A stretch of DNA of 24,181 bases, from positions 1 to 24,181 of the forward strand of contig DXFE01000064.1 of NCBI GenBank assembly GCA_019114585.1, written 5' to 3'. The DNA is from Gemmiger_A avium. Its GTDB lineage: Bacteria; Bacillota; Clostridia; Oscillospirales; Ruminococcaceae. The notes beneath the pieces were generated by a model. The model made no database searches. It saw nothing but the letters and a program-made list of their open reading frames with translations, and had not been told where the DNA came from. Position 1 is the first letter of the stretch. Each line of letters begins with the position of its first letter. A program made the position numbers and the translations under genes. Below, one piece after another: positions 7,181 through 15,585 of this stretch.

Positions 7181-9649
7181 ATGCCGCATATCCGTATCCG
7201 CAATGCCTGGCAGGGAACACTGGATCATATCTCTGTGGACCTGCCCAAGAACAGCCTGACCGTGGTCACCGGCGTGTCCGGATCGGGAAAATCCACCCTG
7301 CTGGTGGATGTGCTGTTTCAGGAGTGCCAGCGCAAATATCTGGAGGCTTTGTCCATGCAGGGCATCGCCAAGCCTGGCGTGGAGCGCATCCAGGGCGCGT
7401 CCCCGGCCGTCCTGATCCCGCAGACCGCGGCCAACCGCAGCCCCCGGTCCACCGTGGGTACCCTGACCGATATCTACACGGAACTGCGGATGCTGTTTGA
7501 AAAACTGGGCCGGCGGCGTTGTCCGCTCTGCGGGACGGAGATCTGCGCGGCCGACAGTCCGGAAATCACCGAGCGGCGGGGGGATGACTTCCTGGTGTGG
7601 ATGGATTGCCCGGCCTGCGGCGGACGGCTGCGCAAACTGACCCGCACCGATTTTTCCTTCAATACCAAGGAGGGCGCCTGTCCGGCCTGCCAGGGCCTGG
7701 GGCAGACACTGGCGGTCCGCCGTGCTGCCGCTGTGGATGAAAGCCGCAGCCTGGAGGCAGGGGCGGTGGACTTCTGGCCCGCCAAATACCGGGAATACCA
7801 GATCGGCCTGTACGCGGCGGCCTGCCGCTGGTTCGGCCTGCCCGAGGTGCCGGATGTTCCGGTGGCGCAGTTTTCGCCCCGGCACAAAACGCTGCTGTAT
7901 GAGGGGACGGCGGCACTGGCGGAAGCCGAAGGCCTGACGCCGCCTGCTTCTGCCGCCCAGGGGCGGTTTGAGGGGATTGAGCCGATGCTGCAAAGGCGGC
8001 TGGCCGCCCATGAGGGGGATGCCCGGGGGCTGGAGTTCTACTTTGAGATGGCGGTCTGTCCGGCCTGCCAGGGGGAGCGGCTGAAAAAAGAATCCCGCCG
8101 TGTCACGGTGGAAGGCGCCCGCCTGCCGGAGCTGGCGGCGCTCTCCCTGGACCGGCTGCTGGAGTGGGTGGATCGTTTGGAATCCGCCCTTGCGCCGCAG
8201 CACCGCCCCCTGGTCAAAGATTATCTGGCCGATCTGCACACCAAGCTGGCGCGGCTGCAGCGGGTAGGGCTGGGGTATCTGACCCCGGACCGGCGCACCG
8301 TGACCCTGTCCGGCGGGGAAAGCCAGCGGCTGCGCCTGGCCGCGGCGCTGGACGCGGATCTTACAGGCCTGATTTATATTCTGGATGAGCCCACCGCCGG
8401 GCTGCATCCCCGGGATACCCGCGGCCTGATCGGGATGCTGCAGCATCTACGGGACGAGGGAAACACCGTGCTGGTCATCGAGCACGACCCGGAGGTGATG
8501 CGGGCGGCGGACTGGATCGTGGATATGGGGCCCGGGGCCGGGCGGCAGGGCGGCCGTGTGGTGGCAGCGGGAACGCCTGCCCAGGTGGCCGCCAACTCAG
8601 ATTCGGCCACCGGCCGGTGGCTGAACGCTTGCAGCAAGGTGACCTCCCGGCTGCGCAAGCCCACAGGTGCGCCGATCCGGGTGCAGGGCGCGTGCCGGAA
8701 CAACCTGCGCGGGCTTTCCCTGACGGTGCCGGGCGGGTGCATCACCACCGTCACCGGCCCTTCCGGCGCCGGCAAATCTACCCTTGTGTTTGACCTGATC
8801 GCCGGGGGCGACCGGCCGGGTGAAACAAACGGTGTGGAGGGCTGTGCCCGCTTTGCCCGCCGGGTCTGCCTGACCCAGACCCCGCCCGCCCGGGGAAAAC
8901 GCTCCAACGTGGCCACCTACACCGACGCCTGGACCCCGCTGCGGGCGCTGTTTGCCGCCTGCCCCGAAGCCAGGGCAAAGGGGCTGACCGGGCGGGAGTT
9001 TTCCTTCAATACGCCGGGCGGCCGCTGCGAAACCTGCCAGGGGCTGGGGGTCGTGCCCAGCGACCTGCTGTTCTTTGCTGATGCGCAGCAGGTCTGCCCT
9101 GACTGCGGCGGAAAACGATTCCGCCCGGAGGTGCTGGCGGTACAATACCGGGGCGTGAATGTGAGCGAAGCGCTGGACCTGACGGTGGACGAAGCCGCCC
9201 GGCTGTTTGCGGGCAGCAAAAAACTGGACCGGGTGCTGCAGCTGCTGCAGCGTGTCGGGCTGGGATACCTGACGCTGGGCCAGACACTGCCCACCCTGTC
9301 CGGCGGGGAAGCCCAGAGGCTGCTGCTTGCCCGGGAACTGCTGGGCGGCGCCGGGGCGGATACGCTTTACCTGATGGATGAACCCACCCGCGGGCTGCAT
9401 CCGCAGGATGTGCAGCATTTTCTGAGCCTGCTGGACGAGCTGACCGAAGCGGGCGGCACCGTAATCCTGGTGGAGCACGATCCCCAGGTGATCCTGCACA
9501 GCGACTGGGTGGTGGATCTGGGGCCGGGCGGCGGCGAGGACGGCGGCGCGCTGGTATTTACGGGTACGCCGGCGGATCTGCTGGCAAGCGGTTCCGGCGT
9601 TACCGCCGACTGTCTGCGCAGCCTGTGCGACATGGCCGAAGCGGAATAA
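7181..9649 (+). CDS. UvrA-like dual ABC ATPase lacking the UvrB-binding domain (UvrA2 type)
   Basis: 822 residues, against about 940 for canonical UvrA. Two ABC modules are present: Walker A GVSGSGKST (31-39) with signature LSGGESQR (376-383), and Walker A GPSGAGKST (526-534) with signature LSGGEAQR (706-713). Walker B regions are ILDEPTAGLHPRD and LMDEPTRGLHPQD. The C-terminal zinc module is C616-x2-C619-x19-C639-x2-C642, and an N-terminal CPLC/CPAC pair region is seen. After the first P-loop, GTLTDIYTELRMLFEKLG runs almost directly into zinc-finger sequence, so the roughly 100-residue UvrB-interaction insert is missing, as in UvrA2/DrrC-like proteins. These are tied to DNA-binding-drug tolerance rather than normal excision repair. 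No uvrB or uvrC is adjacent. ATG 7181 is preceded by GAGAGGAG. The start and family are secure; the role is inferred. Confidence 0.9.
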   Translation: MPHIRIRNAWQGTLDHISVDLPKNSLTVVTGVSGSGKSTLLVDVLFQECQRKYLEALSMQGIAKPGVERIQGASPAVLIPQTAANRSPRSTVGTLTDIYTELRMLFEKLGRRRCPLCGTEICAADSPEITERRGDDFLVWMDCPACGGRLRKLTRTDFSFNTKEGACPACQGLGQTLAVRRAAAVDESRSLEAGAVDFWPAKYREYQIGLYAAACRWFGLPEVPDVPVAQFSPRHKTLLYEGTAALAEAEGLTPPASAAQGRFEGIEPMLQRRLAAHEGDARGLEFYFEMAVCPACQGERLKKESRRVTVEGARLPELAALSLDRLLEWVDRLESALAPQHRPLVKDYLADLHTKLARLQRVGLGYLTPDRRTVTLSGGESQRLRLAAALDADLTGLIYILDEPTAGLHPRDTRGLIGMLQHLRDEGNTVLVIEHDPEVMRAADWIVDMGPGAGRQGGRVVAAGTPAQVAANSDSATGRWLNACSKVTSRLRKPTGAPIRVQGACRNNLRGLSLTVPGGCITTVTGPSGAGKSTLVFDLIAGGDRPGETNGVEGCARFARRVCLTQTPPARGKRSNVATYTDAWTPLRALFAACPEARAKGLTGREFSFNTPGGRCETCQGLGVVPSDLLFFADAQQVCPDCGGKRFRPEVLAVQYRGVNVSEALDLTVDEAARLFAGSKKLDRVLQLLQRVGLGYLTLGQTLPTLSGGEAQRLLLARELLGGAGADTLYLMDEPTRGLHPQDVQHFLSLLDELTEAGGTVILVEHDPQVILHSDWVVDLGPGGGEDGGALVFTGTPADLLASGSGVTADCLRSLCDMAEAE

Positions 9650-9676
9650 ACCGAAGAAATCGGATGCAGAATTGCA

Positions 9677-9706
9677 TTGACAAGTACCCGGTCAAAGAGG
9701 TACTCT
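9677..9706 (+). promoter_or_regulatory. Candidate promoter for pfkA
   Basis: Perfect -35 TTGACA (9677-9682) in the 99-base gap before pfkA. The best -10 at acceptable distance is TACTCT (9701-9706, 18-base spacer), which is weak; TACAAT at 9712 is too far. The leader would be about 35 bases. Confidence 0.45.
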
Positions 9707-9748
9707 GTAAGTACAATCTCCTGAGAATTTAATAAGGAGGAATTGAGA

Positions 9749-10825
9749 ATGAAAAAACGTGTAGGTATCCTTACGTCCGGAGGCGATTGCCCGGGCCTGA
9801 ACGCGACGATCCGGGGTGTGGCCAAGGCGCTGTATCAGCGCTTCGGCGAGGACGTGGAGATCATCGGCATCATCAACGGCTATTCCGGCCTGATCAATGG
9901 CGACTGGCGGGTTATGCAGCCCTATGAATTTTCCGGCATCCTGACGGTGGGCGGCACGATCCTGGGCACCAAGCGCACCCCGTTCAAACTGATGCGGGTG
10001 ATGGGCGACGACAATGTGGACAAGGTCGACGCCATGAAAAAGAACTACAAGGACATGAAGCTGGACTGCCTGCTCTGCCTGGGCGGCAACGGCACCCATA
10101 AAACCGCCAACCTGCTGGCGGAAGAGGGCCTGAACGTGATCGGCCTGCCCAAGACCATCGACAACGATATCTACGGCACCGACGTGACCTTTGGCTTCCA
10201 CACCGCGGTGGATATCGCCACCGAAGTGATCGACCGCATCCACACCACGGCCGGCAGCCACAGCCGCTGCATGGTGGTGGAGATCATGGGCAATAAAGCC
10301 GGCTGGCTCACCCTGTACTCCGGCATTGCCGGCGGTGCGGACATCATCCTGATCCCGGAGCTGCCCTATACCATCGACAATGTCTGCGCCGCCATCGAGG
10401 CCCGCGCCGCGCAGGGAAAGAACTTCTCCATCGTGGCCGTGGCAGAGGGCGTATACGATGCCGAGGAAGCCCGCATGAAGAAGAAAGAGCGGGCCGCCAA
10501 ACGTGCTGAGCAGGGCTATACCACCGCCACCAACCGGATCGCCAAGCAGATCGAGAAGATGACCGGCTTCGAGACCCGTGTCTGCGTGCCGGGCCACATG
10601 CAGCGCGGCGGCAGCCCCTCTGCCTATGACCGTGTGCTGGCCACCCAGTTCGGTTCCTATGCCGCCAAGATGGTGGAGGACGAGAACTACGGCATCACCG
10701 TGGCCATGAAGAACAACCATGTGGGCGAGAACAAGCTCAAGGATATCGCCGGCAAGAGCCGCCTTGTGCCGGAAAGCCACGGTATGCTGGAGGTTGCCCG
10801 CCGCATGGGAATCAGCATGGGCTGA
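9749..10825 (+). CDS. pfkA: 6-phosphofructokinase, atypical mixed/PPi-like subgroup
   Basis: Phosphorylates fructose 6-phosphate to fructose 1,6-bisphosphate in glycolysis; 358 residues. The N-terminal phosphoryl-donor loop is SGGDCPGLNA (10-19) and the catalytic segment is PKTIDND (134-140) with base D138. The sugar-phosphate site includes EIMGNKAGW and the VPGHMQRGG loop. Two donor-site positions are unusual relative to E. coli PfkA. GGDGS becomes GGNGT (112-116), so Asp103 is Asn, and PGTIDND becomes PKTIDND. The lysine is typical of PPi-dependent or mixed-substrate (group III) PFKs, so donor specificity is uncertain. ATG 9749 is set by AAGGAGG about eight bases upstream; an in-frame TTG two codons earlier is less likely. 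It has its own promoter and is monocistronic as far as seen. Confidence 0.93.
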   Translation: MKKRVGILTSGGDCPGLNATIRGVAKALYQRFGEDVEIIGIINGYSGLINGDWRVMQPYEFSGILTVGGTILGTKRTPFKLMRVMGDDNVDKVDAMKKNYKDMKLDCLLCLGGNGTHKTANLLAEEGLNVIGLPKTIDNDIYGTDVTFGFHTAVDIATEVIDRIHTTAGSHSRCMVVEIMGNKAGWLTLYSGIAGGADIILIPELPYTIDNVCAAIEARAAQGKNFSIVAVAEGVYDAEEARMKKKERAAKRAEQGYTTATNRIAKQIEKMTGFETRVCVPGHMQRGGSPSAYDRVLATQFGSYAAKMVEDENYGITVAMKNNHVGENKLKDIAGKSRLVPESHGMLEVARRMGISMG

Positions 10826-10833
10826 AAAACTGA

Positions 10834-10862
10834 TTGACAAGCCTTTTCCCGCGTGCTATGAT
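10834..10862 (+). promoter_or_regulatory. Promoter of the metK riboswitch transcript
   Basis: TTGACA (10834-10839), 17-base spacer, TATGAT (10857-10862): near-consensus sigma-A-type promoter, placed just ahead of the SAM-I aptamer. Confidence 0.85.
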
Positions 10863-10885
10863 AGTTGTCGAAAATTGAATAGCAA

Positions 10886-10979
10886 CTTATCAAGAGCGGC
10901 GGAGGGACAGGCCCTGTGAAGCCCGGCAACCTGCATTTGTATGTAAGGTGCCAAATCCTGCGGGAAACCGAAAGATAAG
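10886..10979 (+). promoter_or_regulatory. SAM-I (S-box) riboswitch aptamer
   Basis: The P1 stem is CTTATC (10886-10891) with GATAAG (10974-10979). Between these lie the S-box core signatures: AAGAG followed by GGAGGGA, then GGCCC-TGTGAAGCCCGGCAACC, then AAGGTGCCAAATCCTGC and GAAA before the closing strand. Order and spacing match the SAM-I class. With SAM bound, P1 forms and the downstream terminator folds, shutting off metK. This is classical feedback by the enzyme product. Confidence 0.95.
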
Positions 10980-10987
10980 CGTGTATG

Positions 10988-11019
10988 CGCCCGGAGCTTT
11001 CGGCCCCGGGCGTTTTTTT
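10988..11019 (+). terminator. Riboswitch expression-platform terminator
   Basis: Stem CGCCCGG (10988-10994) with CCGGGCG (11006-11012), then seven T residues (11013-11019). It lies nine bases after the SAM-I P1 stem and before metK, as expected for a transcriptional OFF switch. I did not derive a definite antiterminator pairing. Confidence 0.9.
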
Positions 11020-11084
11020 GCGCACGGTGGCGCTTTTAGGCAAGTTGCTTTTCAAAAATTTTATTTTATGGAGGGCAATTTGTC

Positions 11085-12233
11085 ATGGCAAAACATCTTT
11101 TTACGTCCGAGTCGGTCACCGAAGGGCATCCCGACAAAATCTGCGACCAGATCAGCGACGCAGTGCTGGACGCCATCCTGGCAGAGGACCCGGATGCCCG
11201 GGTAGCCTGCGAGACCACCTGTTCCACCGGCCTTGTCCATGTGATGGGCGAGATCACCACCAGTTGCTATGTGGATATCCAGTCGGTGGCCCGTCAGGTG
11301 ATCCGGGACATTGGCTATACCCGCGCCAAGTTCGGCTTTGACGCGGACACCTGCGCCGTTATCACCAACATCGACGAACAGAGTCCCGACATCGCGCTGG
11401 GCACCAACGACGACGTGGGCGGCGCGGGCGACCAGGGCATGATGTTCGGCTACGCCTGCGATGAAACCCCGGAACTGATGCCGCTGCCGATCAGCCTGGC
11501 CCATAAACTGGCGCTGCGGCTGACCGCTGTGCGCAAGAACGGCACGCTGGATTATCTGCGTCCGGACGGCAAAAGCCAGGTCACCGTGGCATATGACGAC
11601 GGCCGTCCCACCCGCGTGGACGCGGTGGTCATCTCCAGCCAGCACAGCCCCGATGTTACCATGGAACAGCTGCGCCATGACGTGATGGAACAGGTGATCC
11701 TGCCGGTTATCCCCGCCGAACTGCTGGACGAAAACACCAAGTATTACATCAACCCCACCGGTCGCTTTGTGGTGGGCGGCCCGCAGGGCGACTCCGGCCT
11801 GACCGGCCGCAAGATCATCGTGGATACCTACGGTGGCTATGCCCGTCATGGCGGCGGCGCGTTCAGCGGCAAGGACCCCAGCAAGGTGGACCGCAGCGCC
11901 GCTTATGCTGCCCGGTGGGTGGCCAAGAATATTGTGGCGGCAGGCCTGGCCCATCGTTGTGAGGTGCAGCTGGCCTACGCCATCGGCGTGGCCGAGCCGG
12001 TCAGCGTGATGGTGGATACCTTCGGCACCGGCACGGTAGGGGACGATGCGCTGCAGCAGGCGGTGTGCAAGGTGTTTGACCTGCGCCCCGCGGCGATTAT
12101 CCGGGATCTGGGGCTGCGCCGTCCCATCTACCGGCAGCTGGCCGCCTACGGCCATATGGGCCGGGAAGACCTGGATATTTCCTGGGAAAAGACCGGCAAA
12201 ACCGATGCGCTGCGGAAAGAACTGGGGCTGTAA
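11085..12233 (+). CDS. metK: S-adenosylmethionine synthetase
   Basis: Makes SAM from methionine and ATP; 382 residues, typical length. Visible: N-terminal FTSESVTEGHPDKICDQISD (ATP/metal site), the signature GAGDQG (113-118) and the phosphate-binding loop GGGAFSGKD (256-264) followed by PSKVDRSAAY. The C-terminal helix region is RPIYRQLAAYGHMGRED. ATG 11085 follows GGAGGG by about ten bases. It is controlled by the SAM-I riboswitch directly upstream, and the product also feeds the radical SAM enzyme and the rRNA methyltransferase in this window. Confidence 0.98.
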   Translation: MAKHLFTSESVTEGHPDKICDQISDAVLDAILAEDPDARVACETTCSTGLVHVMGEITTSCYVDIQSVARQVIRDIGYTRAKFGFDADTCAVITNIDEQSPDIALGTNDDVGGAGDQGMMFGYACDETPELMPLPISLAHKLALRLTAVRKNGTLDYLRPDGKSQVTVAYDDGRPTRVDAVVISSQHSPDVTMEQLRHDVMEQVILPVIPAELLDENTKYYINPTGRFVVGGPQGDSGLTGRKIIVDTYGGYARHGGGAFSGKDPSKVDRSAAYAARWVAKNIVAAGLAHRCEVQLAYAIGVAEPVSVMVDTFGTGTVGDDALQQAVCKVFDLRPAAIIRDLGLRRPIYRQLAAYGHMGREDLDISWEKTGKTDALRKELGL

Positions 12234-12270
12234 CAGGCTGCTGTTCTGCGGTGAATGAGCGAAACTGAAC

Positions 12271-12320
12271 CGGCGGGCGGGGCGGGGGAGAGTACCCCTG
12301 CTTCACCCGCCGCTTTCCTG
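12271..12320 (+). terminator. GC-rich terminator-like hairpin after metK
   Basis: Arms CGGCGGG (12271-12277) and CCCGCCG (12306-12312), with an inner GGGG...CCCC pairing, then CTTTCCTG. The U-run is short, so termination is probably partial. The 5' arm is a dense G-run series that could also form other G-rich structure. Confidence 0.5.
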
Positions 12321-12340
12321 TAAGTTGAAAAGAGGCATCC

Positions 12341-13750
12341 ATGAAAGAACTGTCGCTGCTGGCCCGTCTGGAAGAACTGTCAAAATCCGGCCAGATCCCC
12401 CTGCATATGCCGGGGCACAAGCGCAACGAGGCGCTGGCGGAGTATCTGCATACCCTGGGAGCCAGGCTGGACATCACCGAGATCACCGGATTTGACGATC
12501 TGCATGACGCCCAGGGGATTCTTCGGGCCGCGCAGGAGCGGGCGGCAGCGCTTTGGGGCGTGCGGAAAAGCTGGTTTTTGATCAATGGTTCTACCGGAGG
12601 GATCCTGGCGGGCATCCGGGCGCTGGCCCCGGCGGGCAGCCGGGTGCTGGTGGCCCGCGCCTGCCATAAATCGGTGTTCCACGCGCTGGAACTTTGCCGC
12701 CTGCGCCCCGCGTTTTTGCAGCCGCAGCCGGTGCCAGGCTGGAGCTTTGCCGGGCCGGTCAGCCCGGAAAGCCTGGCGCAGGGCCTGGCCCGCTTTCCGG
12801 ATGCCAAACTGGTCATTCTGACCAGCCCCACCTATGAGGGCCTCCTGAGCGATCTGCCAGCCCTGGTGAAACTGGCCCACGACGCAGGAGTGCCGGTGCT
12901 GGTGGACGAGGCCCACGGCGCCCATCTGGGGCTGTATGGGGCGTTCCCGGCGGGGGCTGTGGCGGCCGGGGCGGATCTGGTGATCCAAAGCCTGCATAAA
13001 ACCCTGCCCAGCCTGACCCAGACGGCGATTCTGCACTGCGCCGGCCCGCTGGCAGACCCGTCGGCGGTGGACAGGCAGCTGGCTGTTTTTGAGACCAGCA
13101 GCCCCTCTTACCTGCTGATGGCTTCGCTGGACGGCTGCGTAGACTGGCTGACGGAGCAGGGAGAAAAAGCTCTGCCTGCCTGGCGGGAGCGTCTGGAACG
13201 CTTCCGCCGGGAGACCGGCCCCCTGCACAGTCTGCGCCTGCTGGGGGACGAACTCGGCCTGCCCTTTGCCCGGGATCCCGGCAAAATTGTGATCGGCTCC
13301 GGCCCGCTGACCGGCCGGGAATTGAAAGACCGCCTGCGGGAAGAATACAATCTGGAACTGGAGATGGCCGGGGCGGACTGGGCCCTGGCCATGACCGGCC
13401 CGGGCGATACGGACGAAACGCTGGGTGCCCTGGCCAGGGCGCTGCGCGCTATCGATGAAACGCTGCCTGCTGTACCGCCGCCCGCACCGCTGCCGCCGCT
13501 GCCTGTGCCCGAGGCGGTTCTGCCGCCCTGGCAGGCGATGGAACGCCCGGCGGCTCCGATGCCGCTGGAGCAGGCGGCAGGCCGGATCAGCGCCGGCTAT
13601 CTGTGGGCATATCCGCCGGGAATTCCGCTGATTCTGCCCGGCGAGCGGGTGGATGAAGCGTTCCTGCAGGGATGCCGGGCATTGACAGCCCGCGGCGTGG
13701 TGCTGCACAGCGGCGAAGAGAACGGTGCCTTGCGGATTTTGGCGGAATAA
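12341..13750 (+). CDS. PLP-dependent Orn/Lys/Arg decarboxylase-family protein
   Basis: 469-residue fold-type I PLP enzyme of the short YaaO/SpeA-like branch, which decarboxylates arginine, lysine or ornithine in polyamine synthesis. Seen: HMPGHKR (22-28, the family N-terminal motif), FDDLHDAQG (51-59), the NGSTGGI cofactor-phosphate loop (82-88) and DEAHGAH (189-195) for PLP ring contact. The Schiff-base lysine is K220 in SLHKTLPSLTQT. A proline-rich linker (about 376-395) precedes the C-terminal domain. ATG 12341 is preceded by AGAGG. It lacks the N-terminal wing domain of the large inducible enzymes. In many Bacillota this gene sits next to tmk, but not here. Substrate not assignable from sequence. 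Confidence 0.9.
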   Translation: MKELSLLARLEELSKSGQIPLHMPGHKRNEALAEYLHTLGARLDITEITGFDDLHDAQGILRAAQERAAALWGVRKSWFLINGSTGGILAGIRALAPAGSRVLVARACHKSVFHALELCRLRPAFLQPQPVPGWSFAGPVSPESLAQGLARFPDAKLVILTSPTYEGLLSDLPALVKLAHDAGVPVLVDEAHGAHLGLYGAFPAGAVAAGADLVIQSLHKTLPSLTQTAILHCAGPLADPSAVDRQLAVFETSSPSYLLMASLDGCVDWLTEQGEKALPAWRERLERFRRETGPLHSLRLLGDELGLPFARDPGKIVIGSGPLTGRELKDRLREEYNLELEMAGADWALAMTGPGDTDETLGALARALRAIDETLPAVPPPAPLPPLPVPEAVLPPWQAMERPAAPMPLEQAAGRISAGYLWAYPPGIPLILPGERVDEAFLQGCRALTARGVVLHSGEENGALRILAE

Positions 13751-13794
13751 AGCTGTCCTGATTGCGGAATGGGGATCGAAAGAGAGGAATCTAC

Positions 13795-15564
13795 GTGGAC
13801 CGATTGACAAAAACGTTTGAAAATTTTGCAATGCGAAATCGCCGCCATCTTCCGGCCGCGGCGCTGATCAGCGTGCTGTTTTGTGCGCTGTTGGTGTACT
13901 TTGCCTGCCAGGTTTGGGGTCCGGTGAGAATGGGCGTGTTTTTCATCCTGTTTCTGCTGTGTACCCTGCAGGGGCTGAACGGCCGGCCGGACCGGCGGGA
14001 GAGCATTCTCTGCGGCGGATTCTGCCTGGTGTTCTGCTTCTGTCTGCAGATTCAGGGGGTTCTGGCAGCGTCTTTGGGGCTGGCATTTCTCTTTTTCTGG
14101 CTGCTGATGGCGGCGCTGCTGTTCCCGGCTGTGCTGGGGCTGTGCCGGTTTGCAATCCGGTGCCCGCTGCGCCCGCTTTCTGCACCAGAGGGCCCTGTGT
14201 GGCGTACCTGGCTTCTCTACACCGGCGTGATTCTGGTGCTTTGGATGCCAGTGTTTTTGTGCTGGGGACCGGTGCGGCTGGATGTGGACTCGGTTCAGCT
14301 GCTGAAACAGGCCTTTGAAGGAGGCCTGAACGACGCCCATCCGATTTCCTATACGTTGCTGCTGCGGTTCATCCTGGGGCCCTTCTACAAACTTGGCATG
14401 ATTGAAGTAGGTGCTTATCTGTTCGGGTTTATGCAGATGACCGTAATCGCAGGCGTGTTGGCATACACACTGGTATGGATCCGCCGCCGGGGCGGTGGGC
14501 TCCTTTGGACGGTCATGGGCCTGTCGCTGTTTTGCGGTACTACGATGTATGCTTTCCAGAGCCTGGTCATGTGGAAAGACCCGCTGTTCAACGCGGTGCT
14601 TGCCCTGTATTGCCTGTTCCTGTACGATACCGCCCGCTGCCATGGGGAGAACCTGCGCCGGCGCGGCCCGGCAGTACGGCTGGCAGTGCTGACCTTGCTG
14701 CTTTGTTTTCTGCGGGGCAACGGCTGGCCTATCGCCGCGGTAGTTTCCTTGGTGCTGTTTGCCGCTTTCAAGCCCGCCCGCCACAGGGTTCTGACCGTAC
14801 TGCTGCCTATGCTGATTGCCATCAAGCTGATTACGGGCCCTGTGTATTCCGCACTGGGGCTGCAAAGCCGCCTTACCGCCGAAGCCTGGGCCATTCCCCT
14901 GCAGCAGCTGGGGGCCGTGGCAGCTTCGGAACCGGAGGCCTTCACCGAACACAATGCGCTGAGCATCGAGAATATCATCCCGGTATCGGCCCTGGGGCAG
15001 GCCTATTCGCCGGTCACGGTGGACCCCATCAAGGCAAGCCCGGACTTCAACATCGGTTACTTCGGAAGCTGGCAGGCCAAGCTGGACCTGCTGCAAAGCT
15101 GGCTGCGGCTGCTGCCCAGCCAGTGGCGGATCTATCTCCGTGCCTGGGCCGCCGAGGTAATGGGCTATATTAACCCGCGGTTTGACGGGGGCAGTTATTC
15201 CTTCCCCTATGAGGACAGCAATGGCGCCTACGGCATCACCAGCAAAGACCTGGTGCTCTGGCTTACCGGCTGGAACGGCCTGCGGGACGAACTGGAGGCG
15301 CGGGCAACCTTCCCGCCGCCGGCCCTTGTGATTTTCGGCGTAATCCTGTGCGGGATCATCCTGGCGCTGCGGCGCCAGACCCGGCTGCTTCTGGCGTATT
15401 TGCCCATGTATCTGGTATGGGTGGGCCTGCTGCTGGGGGCGCCCAGCTACATCCAACTGCGCTATGTGCTGGTTTTTGCGTTCCTGCTTCCGGCGGCGGT
15501 ATTCATGGCTTTGGCGGGCGGCGCGAAAGAGGGTATTGACGAAGCTGCCGTATCCAGTGTATAA
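13795..15564 (+). CDS. Polytopic membrane protein, GT-C/DUF6020-like
   Basis: About 589 residues with roughly a dozen hydrophobic segments, grouped about 19-120, 140-400 and again near the C-terminus (about 495-575). Between these is a large non-membrane region of about 150 residues. The first long extracytoplasmic loop has a D-x-D pair (D163, D165) followed by AHPISYTLLLR, and a later loop has MWKDPLF (around W260). This arrangement recalls GT-C glycosyltransferases and the uncharacterised DUF6020 group, which would use lipid-linked sugars outside the membrane. Start set at GTG 13795, preceded by AGAGG at eight bases; a TTG at 13762 lacks such a site. It ends inside the -10 box of the scfA promoter. 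Family name is from memory of the motif pattern; function unknown. Confidence 0.75.
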   Translation: MDRLTKTFENFAMRNRRHLPAAALISVLFCALLVYFACQVWGPVRMGVFFILFLLCTLQGLNGRPDRRESILCGGFCLVFCFCLQIQGVLAASLGLAFLFFWLLMAALLFPAVLGLCRFAIRCPLRPLSAPEGPVWRTWLLYTGVILVLWMPVFLCWGPVRLDVDSVQLLKQAFEGGLNDAHPISYTLLLRFILGPFYKLGMIEVGAYLFGFMQMTVIAGVLAYTLVWIRRRGGGLLWTVMGLSLFCGTTMYAFQSLVMWKDPLFNAVLALYCLFLYDTARCHGENLRRRGPAVRLAVLTLLLCFLRGNGWPIAAVVSLVLFAAFKPARHRVLTVLLPMLIAIKLITGPVYSALGLQSRLTAEAWAIPLQQLGAVAASEPEAFTEHNALSIENIIPVSALGQAYSPVTVDPIKASPDFNIGYFGSWQAKLDLLQSWLRLLPSQWRIYLRAWAAEVMGYINPRFDGGSYSFPYEDSNGAYGITSKDLVLWLTGWNGLRDELEARATFPPPALVIFGVILCGIILALRRQTRLLLAYLPMYLVWVGLLLGAPSYIQLRYVLVFAFLLPAAVFMALAGGAKEGIDEAAVSSV

Positions 15565-15565
15565 T
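15536..15565 (+). promoter_or_regulatory. scfA promoter embedded in the end of the upstream gene
   Basis: TTGACG (15536-15541), 18-base spacer, perfect TATAAT (15560-15565). The stop codon TAA of the preceding membrane-protein gene (15562-15564) lies inside the -10 hexamer. The expected leader before scfA is about 70 bases. Confidence 0.75.
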
Positions 15566-15585
15566 AATCAAAAATTCCCAATGCG

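Noticed and set aside
5844..7220. 458-codon minus-strand frame across rex and tdk
   Set aside because: Covers two well-supported plus-strand genes and the terminator; no recognisable domain.
12271..12289. G-quadruplex candidate after metK
   Set aside because: G-runs of 2, 3, 4 and 5 separated by C, but fewer than four runs of at least three G; also explained as the 5' arm of a terminator hairpin.
12380..13831. 483-codon open frame on the minus strand
   Set aside because: Antisense to the PLP decarboxylase, whose motifs (HMPGHKR, DEAHGAH, SLHKT) are unmistakable on the plus strand.
13597..15456. 619-codon open frame on the minus strand
   Set aside because: Lies antisense to the GT-C-like membrane gene and the decarboxylase end; Gln/His/Pro-rich composition typical of GC-rich antisense shadows, no domain recognised, no ribosome site.
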